Assembly (NCBI GenBank): GCA_001275005.1
Contig: JWZX01002622.1
Span: 1-41,761, forward strand
Direction: 5' to 3'
Origin: Chrysochromulina tobinii
Taxonomy: Eukaryota; Haptophyta; Prymnesiales; Chrysochromulinaceae
Length of the DNA: 41,761 nucleotides
Below are positions 24,883 to 33,545 of this stretch, piece after piece. How positions within the stretch are numbered: the first letter of the stretch is position 1; each line of letters opens with the position of its first letter. The position numbers were made by a program, and so were the translations under genes. The notes below the pieces were generated by a model. That model was not told the DNA's origin and searched no databases. It was given only the letters and a program-made list of their open reading frames with translations.

Positions 24883-27800
24883 ATGGCGGGGCGAGACGTG
24901 GACGAGGATCTAGAGGCAGCCATTGTCCGCCTATCCGAGGCAGCGCGGCAAACCGCCGCTCCGCTCACTCAATTGGCCACCAGCACCCGCAACGAGGTGA
25001 CGGACTGGAAGCAGGCCGCAGGGCGCACCGACGGCAAAGAGGGCTACCAGTTTGGTGACGTGAGCAGATCACTCCTCAAAAGTACCACAGAGTTGGTTGC
25101 ACGCACCAAGGAGAGGTTCCAACCGGAGGACACAGACTCCTCGTCGGCGGCCACCAGCGCCGATCCGTCTATTGGCATCGCCAGCACAGTCGCGCGCGGC
25201 ATGGGCCAGCTCATTGGAGCGTCCAAGGGCGTGATCACGGCCACGGCACTGGGCATGGTCAAAGGAGGCGTCGCACTGACCGACCGGCTTTACGAGAACT
25301 CGGCAAACCAACTGGTCAACGAAGATGTTCGCGAGCGCTTCCAGAGCCGCATCGGCTTCCAGGCGGGCGCAATCGCCGCCGAGGTGGCGCCACTTCTGGG
25401 CAACATCGCGGCGGCATTCTTTCAGGGCTCGCTCGAGGGCCACGCGGCGGCGCACGGAGCTCTCGCGAGCGCGTATCAGACCGTTGTTCCCGTAGAGGTG
25501 CAGCTCGACATGCAATGTCGAATCGAACAGCGGCTCGGTGCTGTGATGGAACACCTCGTCGAGCCTGCAGTTCTCGAGGCCCTCTCGAGCTTTTATCGGA
25601 GCAAGGTGAAACCCCAGCTGATAGACGATTGGTGGATGCCCGACTACGTACGGCGTGCGGCTCACGAGGTGAGTGATCAGATAGCACATGATCTGATGCT
25701 CGAGCTACCTAATGGGCTGAACATGCTCGTCGGGACTAATGCAGAAGTGGGTGGCGGCCGACGAGCCAAGCCTATGAAGAGTTCGACCGCACCGCCGGCC
25801 GCCGCAGCCGAACAGGCGCCGCCGCAGCTGCCGCAGCTGCCGCCTCCGCCGCCTCCGCCGCCTCCGCCGCCTCCGCCGCCTCCGCCGCCTCCGCCGCCTC
25901 CGCCGCCTTTCGCGGAAGCACTTTCAGCTGTGGAGGCGCCTTCGGCTGTGGTAGCGCCTGCGGAAGAAGTGCTCCTCAGAATTGATAGCTTCATCAAGGT
26001 GGATGAGCAGTACTTTGAACAAGCGAGCTCAAGCTCAGCTGGAGGCACCCAGGCAGCAGGTTCGGTTTCGAAAGCTCCTGGTTCTCTTTCTACAGAAACA
26101 GCTTCACTCCCCCAAGAAAAGCAACGTGACAGTACATCCGGACGTCAGGCGCCTCCGCTGGCGCCTATCGCTGTGGCGGCGCCAGCGGAGGCGGCTTTAG
26201 CTGTGGCAGCGCCTGCCGCTGCGGAAGAGCCTGCTGGAGCTCTTTTGGACCGCCCAGCAGAGCGTCCAGCACCAACCACAAAGACTTGGCGCGAGGCGGT
26301 CGGTCGAGAGAGTGGACGCGACGGTTACGTCTTCGGCGATCTGGCCCGCAGCGTGGTCGGCCGTCTGCGTGGAGACGCCAAGCTGACGGGTACGACGGGT
26401 ACAGACGGGTCACCATCTCGTCAGACTGCCGGGACCCGGACCGGTACCGGTACGGACGAAGAGGTCGTCGACCCAGCGGTGGCGGCGCAGCTTGCAGAAT
26501 GGCGGCGACGTACGGCAGCCGCTAGTGGTGCCGTTTCGGGCACTTCGAGTCCCCACGCCAGCGACACGCCTACCCCGCCACCGTCCCCTCCGGACTCGTC
26601 TGCACCAGTGAATGCACTATCCGAGCCCGATGGCTGCGGCTATGCTGCCTCCGAATGCGCAGCCTCCGAGGCTGAGGAGGCGCCCTCCGAGTATGCGCCT
26701 GACAAGGCCCCAAGGATCGCGTTGTCGTGGGCACCAGGGCCCGCGCTCGACCCTGTGCTCATGGGGCCCCCTTCTGCCGCCCCGACTGCCGCCGCCCCTT
26801 CCACCACGGCCACGACGGCCTCGATGGGACACCGCTTACGAGCGGCGGGCCTGCACGTGCGCGCGCGCCTCCTGTACGCGCACCTGCCCTACCTTCCCAA
26901 CCTACCCTACCTGCCCTACGACCGCTACCTGCCTCAGACCGCTGACCTGCCCTACCTGCCCACAGGTACGCGTACCTGCCCTACGACCGTTCCACCTGGC
27001 AAACCATGCAATCTCCGTCGTCGCTCGCGATCATAGTCCTCGCTTCGTGGCCTTCGTGGGCGACGCGCACCATCTTCTTCGCCGTGCTGCTGCTGCTGCT
27101 GCTGCTCGACCTGGACGAGTACCAGGTGATTGAGCTTGATGGGTGTCGATGACCTTGATCGACCTTGCTCGACCTTGCTTGACCTTGCTTGACCTTTCAT
27201 ACCATTGATGGTGAATGCCACTGAACCTGAGCGCTTGCATGCATACCATTGATGCCGTGTGAGCATTTTGAATGCCACTGAAGCTGAGCGCTGGATTGCG
27301 CTGGATTGATCTGGATCGCGCTGGATGATGTCTGATGAGGCTGAGCGGTGCGGCAACCCGATCCTTCGCGTCGTGCAGTTGATGCAGTTCATCATGGCGC
27401 TCAAGGGCGCTCAGTTTGTGATGGGGCTGCTCCTCGCGCTAGAAGGCTTCTTGTTCTTCTACCACTGCGCCGTGCTCTCCGCACCAAGCAATTGCGACGA
27501 GGCGGGCCCGGGCGTTGGGCTAGGCGTCGGGCTGCAGGTGTTCTGGCAGCTCAGCCTCCAGCTGCTCACGTGGCTTGCCTTTGGGCTGCTGCCCTTCTCG
27601 TCGCAGTGCGGAGAAGTCACCCAGCTCGGAAGGCAGGCGCGTCAATCACAGCTTGCGGAGCGTAAGTGGCGCATGGCCGAGAAGCGCCGTCTCGAGCGCG
27701 AAGAGAAGGCAAGGGCAAAGGGCCCGTCGGTGGTTGCGCTCAGTAGGCTTAAGGGCCAGCTGCCGTCCTCCTCCTCCTCCTCGCAGCAGCAGCAGCAGCA

Positions 27801-29693
27801 AGCGCGTGCGTCCGACACGGCCTCTGTCTACTCTGACTCCACCTACTCGAGTGCTGTCACGAGCGCCGCTAGCAAGGCGCCAGCTGGGCCGGGGCCGGCC
27901 CAGGGAGGGGCGAGGCGGGCTGGAGCGAGCGGAGGCGGTGGCTACATGCAATCTCGAAGTCATCTCGGAGGCGGCTACATGCCTCTTGTCGACGAGGAGC
28001 CGGTAGAGGATGCCGGGCTCGGTTGGTTCCAACGAGCCTTGGGGGAGGGGGCAAAGCCGGCAGAGGATGCCGGGCTTGGCTGGTTCAAACGATCTGTTGT
28101 GCCTGTAGACCCCCTCCTCGTCAACAATGTGGGGGAGGAGGCGGAAACGCAAGGGCCGTTCGAAAGCTCCGAGCCTGGAGCCGAGCCTGGCGAGCTTCCG
28201 GATGGCGCCGAGATGGGCGCGCTCGTGTCCTCGGCGCTCTCCAGCCCGCGTAGCTCGTCGAGCTCGACCAATCTCGGAGTGATCTCGAACGGCTCGTATG
28301 CGAAGCCCCCCCCGAAGGGCTGGAGGCCCGTACAGGCGCGTGAGCCTGATGATGCGGATCATCGGATTCCATGGGTGGAGGGGCTGACAAGGGCGGACGC
28401 GGCCGCCACGTCTTCGGCGCATGCCGCCACCAGTGCGGCGTTCCCGGCGCTAACGGTCGACGAGCCCGTGCCCTCCGCAGCCGCCGCCGAGGGCACACTC
28501 GAGAGTTCCCAAAGCTCTTCCCACGCCGAGGGCACATTCGAGTCGGGGAGGAGGCAAGGGTCGGCGCCGAGCTCCTCGGCTGCATCTGCAGCCGGCTCGT
28601 CGGCTGCGATGGGCTCCTCGGCCTCGTGTATGTACCAGATTGGACGCGCCATCGCGCAGGTCTTCGGCTTCACGGCGCGTGACAACTTCGCGACAAACCG
28701 ACTCCTCTATCTTCTCAGCTGGGACATGTTCGCCTTCGGTGGGTGCGCGTCTGTGTTCGCACTGCTCTTGCTCATGCTGGCTCAGCAGTCGGCGAGCCTG
28801 CAACCCGATCGCAACCTGACACTGCCGATCGTGCTGCTCTCACCTTCCTTTTATGGCTCATGGAGAGTCGAGATCACCTTCTTCCTGGTGCGGCTCGTGT
28901 ACGCACTCTCAGCGCTCCCCTTTATGATCTTTCACCTGCCTTTTGTGCGCGACCTCCTCTCGCACACTTTCGCGACGGGCTACACGAAGCGCGGCGTGTG
29001 CGTCGCCTACGATCGGAGCGGCCTCAGCGCCTTTATAGAGTGGCTCGATCAGTTCCTCCAGCTGCCAGCGGCTCAGGTACTTAGCACCAAGGAGCGCGCG
29101 AAGATCGAGAAAGCCCTGACTGTGGCGCGAGAGTGCCTCGTGGACGAGGATGGCGGCGAGCTCGAGCGCCCGCCGCCGAAGCAGGTGACCACGCGACATA
29201 GAGCGGACCTCATCAGTGCGCTCGAGGCGATCGTGCCGCCCACGCACCCGCTCTTCCCACAGCTCTTTCCCGAGCGACAGATTTGCCTTGAGTACGCGGA
29301 GCGCGTGCGTCACGAGGCGGCCCGTAAGCGCGAGGGCGCTGTGAAAGCGGCCCGGAGCACGAGCCAGACTGCGTTCAAGAGCTGGGAGGAGCACCAGTCT
29401 TCCAAGTATGGAGAGGCGTGGCAGTCTTCCTCGCGCATGCAACTGCTCACTACGGCGCCTCTCCTCCCCACAGGTATGGAGTGGCGTGGCAGCGCGACAG
29501 CGAGGCGACCAACTGCACGCTGTGTGACAGCGCCTTCCACCTGCTTTTGAGGCGGCGCCATCACTGCCGGCTGTGCGGTCGGCTCGTTTGCGACCCGTGC
29601 TCCAAGTCGCGTCGTGTGCCACGTGGCAGCAGCAACAGTGCGAAGCCCGAGCGTGCATGTGATCGATGTGCGCAGGACACTGAAGACGCATGA
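24883..29693 (+). CDS. Multi-pass membrane protein with C-terminal FYVE zinc finger, four exons
   Basis: Exons 24883-26873, 26966-27125, 27379-29405 and 29474-29693 total 4398 nt, giving 1465 residues in one frame. The N-terminal half holds two copies of a W-x3-G-R...GY-x-FGD motif (WKQAAGR...GYQFGD near residue 42, WREAVGR...GYVFGD near 469), split by Pro- and Ala-rich stretches. Exons 2-3 encode YLPYDRSTWQTM, a hydrophobic span, then DLDEYQ|LMQFIMALKGAQF across a splice joint and two more spans, a pattern shared by a family of algal membrane proteins. A further hydrophobic block lies at about 28690-28960. The C-terminus is a FYVE domain with WQRD, RRRHHCRLCG and a RACDRC ending, so it should bind PI3P on endosomal membranes. 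Frame and motif continuity across all three joints strongly support the model. Probable endosomal or vacuolar membrane protein; cargo or role unknown. Confidence 0.85.
26874..26965 (+). other. FYVE-gene intron 1, 92 nt
   Basis: Donor CCTCCT|GTACGC, acceptor TGCCCACAG. The first 19 nt (GTACGCGCACCTGCCCTAC) match the first 19 nt of exon 2 at 18 positions. Internally it repeats CTACCTGCC units. Removing it joins CT to G and restores LLYAYLPYDR. Confidence 0.8.
27126..27378 (+). other. FYVE-gene intron 2, 253 nt, with 10-bp repeats
   Basis: Donor CAG|GTGATT, acceptor GTCGTGCAG. Contains about four units of CCTTGCTTGA type (27150-27200) and three to four units of GCGCTGGATT type (27288-27330), both 10-bp periods, plus a duplicated CATACCATTGATG segment. 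Splicing gives DEYQLMQFIM. Confidence 0.8.
29406..29473 (+). other. FYVE-gene intron 3, 68 nt, introner-like
   Basis: Donor TTCCAA|GTATGG, acceptor CTCCCCACAG. The first 19 nt match the first 19 nt of exon 4 at 18 positions (GTATGGAG[A/T]GGCGTGGCAG). The body carries GCATGCAACTGCTCAC and CGGCGCCTCTCC, the same core as the PLBD introns on the other strand 11 kb away. Confidence 0.85.
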
Positions 29694-30429
29694 CAGTGAA
29701 GATGCGATGCGATCGTGGATGCGAAGATGGAGGCGGCGACGTCCTTGGCCTTGCGCCTTGCTCACGTACACGTCCCGCATCTTGGACGGCGGCAGCCGAA
29801 CGACGTGAGCGATGAAAGTGCTGCCGCGCGCGCCCGCCGCGGGTCAGAACTAAGTTACCCGCTGGACCAACTTTTTGATGGACCAACTTGTTGGTCTTTC
29901 GATCACCATACGTCGCCATTGAATCCTCGCGCGCGCCTCCCGCTGGCAGGCACACCGAACGCACCCCCACGCACACTATACAGTGCCCCCAAACCCGGCC
30001 GTCGAGCCCCTCGCGGCCTCGTTTCTCAATTCTTTCTCTTGGTATGAATGACGTCGATTTGTACTCGTTCATCCTGGGAGAGTCCTCGGTCGTGTGTGAC
30101 CTGACACCCGCGTGTCGATCCCTAACCCTCCGCTCGGTCCGGTCGAAAGTCGATTTTCGTTTGGGGGGTGGCGCCGCGGAAGGCGCTATGCCCCGTACGG
30201 CCTACATGCGCTATACACTGTTAATACACTGAACACGGTTTGTTATTCAGTACCGTGAGAAGCGAAAGCAGAAAACATTGCAGTCAGCACCGCAGAACGG
30301 TCCCAGCCGAACATAGCTGCACAGGTACGCATCTGCTGAAAGTAACCTGAATCGCTCCGTTCTTGGCATCGAGCGCTGAGATATCCGCTGTCGACCCGCC
30401 GATTGCGAGGAGCGTGGCAAGCCACTGTG
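29694..30429. other. Intergenic between convergent genes
   Basis: Between the ends of the FYVE gene (+) and the glycosyltransferase gene (-). A short repeat GGACCAACTT occurs near 29865-29890. Short ORFs here have no recognisable content. Confidence 0.5.
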
Positions 30430-32634
30430 TCAATCTGCCGGTTCGGCGGGCTGATACGCGAGTTGCACGTGGAAGACCCACGCGCATGAAGCTCGGCCAA
30501 GATCCTCTTCCCGATTGCAAGAGGCAAGAGTGCTCTTGCCGATGCCTTCGCGCCCGCTTTTGTGAGCTTCCTGTGCAAAGGACGCCTCAGCAGACCCACG
30601 AGGCACGACTCGCCAAGTACGCTGGCATTCTGCACAGTAATCAGGCTCGGGGTCACCTGCGCGACGACGCTTGCAGCTGAGCGCCTCACGCACAGCGTAG
30701 TTCATGCGGTTGTGTTGGTGCACAACAGAGATTGTAGCGTTGCGCATGTTGAGCACCACGCCGCGATGGTTGAGTAGGACATCTCGGCCGATCCTCATGC
30801 CTGCAGCGCCCGAGATGTACACCTCGTCGTATTGTAGCACACGCACCGGCACTGGGCGTGGCTGCCGAAGAAACTCGTTGTAGAGGAGCCAGATGTGGAT
30901 GCCTTGGTCGTAACCCTTAGCGAGCATCCAATTCTCCGTCTCCAACCGCGGAAGCCGTGGCACCAGCAGCCGATTGACCTCTGCGGCCATCCTCTCCAGG
31001 TACAAACTCATGCCTGTTCGCCGCCCCATCGTGTAGCCCGACGTGCTGACGTTGCGCATGCTGATCTGCTCGAGGCTCTTTCTGCCGTACAAGTTCACGA
31101 CCCAGTACTTGTTGCCGTGACTGCGGCCAATAATGTCCTTGTCGTTACCGAAGATGAGATCATCTTCGGGACCGATGCGCACAAAGGGATCCGCTTGGAA
31201 GACCACATCCGAGGCGTCGCTGACTGCCACCTTGTAAAATGTGCGCCCCTCGGGCCCTCGGAGATAGTCGGCGTACACATTGTACCGAAAGACTTGCGTG
31301 AAGCGCGAGTGGTTGTAGGAAGCAGGCCAAGGAACCAGCTTGATACGAGGATGTGGTGGATTGAAGACGGACACGGCCGAAGCTGGCCGAACAAAGAGCA
31401 CGAGAAGGGCATCGGGCACGTGCTTCAAGAAGGAGCAGATGAAGGGCAGGAACCTTGAGGGTGGGAAGCCGTCAAAGCTGACAGTGGCAAAAACTGCGTT
31501 TTGCATGGTTGGCCTGTCGTTGACCACGGTGCCGAAAACGAGAGCATCGTCCGGCTTTTGTTGGCCGGAGCGACGCCCCTTTCGAGTGGAGCGGTTCGGC
31601 ATGAGCATCTTGTCAAAGAGCTCGTAGATCGCAGCACGTTTGAAAATACGCGCAGGAGCGAATCGGTCCCCAAAAATGCGATGGCGCTCGGCGGCCAGTG
31701 CCTTCCGCTCAGCGGAGCTTAGGTTCGCAATTTGCCGATACGCGATAGCAATGCCCGTCAGGTTATCCCGTGTGATGTTTGCAAAGGTCAACAAGCCTGC
31801 GTACGCGTTCTCATCCTTGGGATAAGCGCGCTCGGAGATGACGAGGCCACCAGCATTGAGGATCTTGGTCACACGGAAGGTGATGGGGTTGTGCGGGTCG
31901 CCGCAACCCTTGTGGATGTTCAGAAAGATGTCGTGCTGCTGAAGCAGTTGCGCGTATTCTGCCTCGGTCCAGACGTCATCACGCCTGTACAATCCGTGGT
32001 TCCCGAGTAGGTCCGGCGATGCCAAGTGCCGAATGCACCAGTAGCGAGCTATGTAACCCATGTTCCGCGAGAACGAGCCGAGGAAGAAAAGCGGAGGTGG
32101 CAGTTGCGGGTGCCCCACCGAGTGCTTCACCGGCAGTGCTCCTAGAGGGACCCAACGTTGCACCGGCGCTTGCAAACTGCGCCGACAAACATCGATCGTA
32201 TGCCATGAAAAGTCCCATATCTCGTCGACAACATCACTCCTGAAAGCGCACTCATGCAGCGGCTCAGTTTGGTAAAAGACACTGAAAACTCTGCGTCGTC
32301 GCAGATTGGCCCACGGAACGTAGCGACGTCCAGCCTCGCCTACCCAAATAAAAAAGTCGCCGCGTCGCGTGATCTTTGACGCATTGGCGATCTCCTCAGC
32401 CGTAACGCTAGCATATGAGAAGCGGATGTTGCTCAGCCCCGCATATTGTTGCACGCCTGCAACCAAAGTCGACACCACCGGCTCGTAGATGGAGGCGAGC
32501 TTCAGATTGTGCCGACGGACTCCACGTGCCGACCATATGATCAGCGCCGGCGCGTCCGGCGTGCTCGCGAGTGTCGGCGGCGACATGGTGAACGCCTCCG
32601 CGCCGCGTCGAGTCCAGGCACGACCCTCCGCCAT
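30430..32634 (-). CDS. Two-domain glycosyltransferase-like protein
   Basis: 734 residues, ATG at 32634, one exon. The N-terminal part (about 30-345) resembles a GT-B/CgeB-type glycosyltransferase: HDIFLNIHKGCG (235-245) and KILNAGGLVISE (257-268), matching the pattern near the sugar-nucleotide site. The C-terminal part (about 365-665) resembles a GT-A type fold with VSDASDVVFQADPF (471-484), an acidic D-x-x-D region likely to bind metal and nucleotide sugar. A hydrophilic tail follows. Neither a signal peptide nor a membrane anchor is visible, so a missing 5' exon or cytosolic action is possible. Acceptor and sugar unknown; cell-surface or scale polysaccharide synthesis would be a reasonable but unproven role. 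Confidence 0.7.
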   Translation of the reverse strand: MAEGRAWTRRGAEAFTMSPPTLASTPDAPALIIWSARGVRRHNLKLASIYEPVVSTLVAGVQQYAGLSNIRFSYASVTAEEIANASKITRRGDFFIWVGEAGRRYVPWANLRRRRVFSVFYQTEPLHECAFRSDVVDEIWDFSWHTIDVCRRSLQAPVQRWVPLGALPVKHSVGHPQLPPPLFFLGSFSRNMGYIARYWCIRHLASPDLLGNHGLYRRDDVWTEAEYAQLLQQHDIFLNIHKGCGDPHNPITFRVTKILNAGGLVISERAYPKDENAYAGLLTFANITRDNLTGIAIAYRQIANLSSAERKALAAERHRIFGDRFAPARIFKRAAIYELFDKMLMPNRSTRKGRRSGQQKPDDALVFGTVVNDRPTMQNAVFATVSFDGFPPSRFLPFICSFLKHVPDALLVLFVRPASAVSVFNPPHPRIKLVPWPASYNHSRFTQVFRYNVYADYLRGPEGRTFYKVAVSDASDVVFQADPFVRIGPEDDLIFGNDKDIIGRSHGNKYWVVNLYGRKSLEQISMRNVSTSGYTMGRRTGMSLYLERMAAEVNRLLVPRLPRLETENWMLAKGYDQGIHIWLLYNEFLRQPRPVPVRVLQYDEVYISGAAGMRIGRDVLLNHRGVVLNMRNATISVVHQHNRMNYAVREALSCKRRRAGDPEPDYCAECQRTWRVVPRGSAEASFAQEAHKSGREGIGKSTLASCNREEDLGRASCAWVFHVQLAYQPAEPAD

Positions 32635-33545
32635 GTTGTCGCCTCTCCGCGGAACAACGACGCCAACGACTGAGCAAACCCCGCATCTGTTCTTCCTATG
32701 TCCCGGCTCCCCCCGGTGTCGCCCCCGGTGTCGTCAGCTCGTCACCTCTTTGCTAATCTTTCAATGCCGGTTTGTGCCGTGAAAAACAGCATGCGCTTTA
32801 AAACTCAGTCCATATTACCATATTCGATGGTGCTAGTTCAATTCGCGTTAATATGCGGGTCGTCCGGCGGGTACAGCGATGAAGTGAGAGTACAGGAGCG
32901 TATACAGAAACTGCTGTCTCGGAATTTGGAATCTGTATTTTGTCTTTCAATTTCCAAATCGCAGGGCGAGGTGCGCAAGTTGGATTCTGCATGGCGATAT
33001 CTGGATCTTGAAATCTGTCCAGGTTCCAAAACCCGCGGCGAGGCGCGGAATCTGGATTCTGGATGGCCCGCGCCGGTTCTTGGAAACTGGTAACTGTTCC
33101 CCCTTGTGTTTTGAACCGGTACCGCTCCTTTCTTGGGAACTCGGAATCTTGGAAAGTGGAAACTGCGATCACTTTACCGGTACTGTACCGTACGCCGCGG
33201 GGTATCCTTTACCCTTACAGTACTGTACATAGCGTACTGTACGGTACGTCGTACGTGTGTCCTGTGCGTGCGAGCATGCCGTCCCGGCTTCCCGCCGAGG
33301 TTTCTTCTTTCTTGACCAATTTCTTCTAACAATCTAAGTTCTATGTCAATCCGGTAAGTTGAATTTTAAAGTCGTTGAATGCGGCCGGGGACTCGAGGTG
33401 AACACGAAACGAAACCGGACACCGTTGAAACACCCGGGCATGAACACTCTTCATAAAGCCGAACACCCACCCACAGGTTAGAGGTTTTGATTGGGGGTCA
33501 CCCACAGATGCAAGGCGCTTCCCAAAAGGTCAGCCAGATGAGACA
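32635..33545. other. Intergenic, no gene seen
   Basis: Starts with the upstream region of the glycosyltransferase gene. At 32920-33165 it holds degenerate repeats around GGAATCTGGATTCTG-like sequence; at 33180-33250 it has a cluster of GTAC-based palindromes. Short ORFs are not protein-like. Confidence 0.5.
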
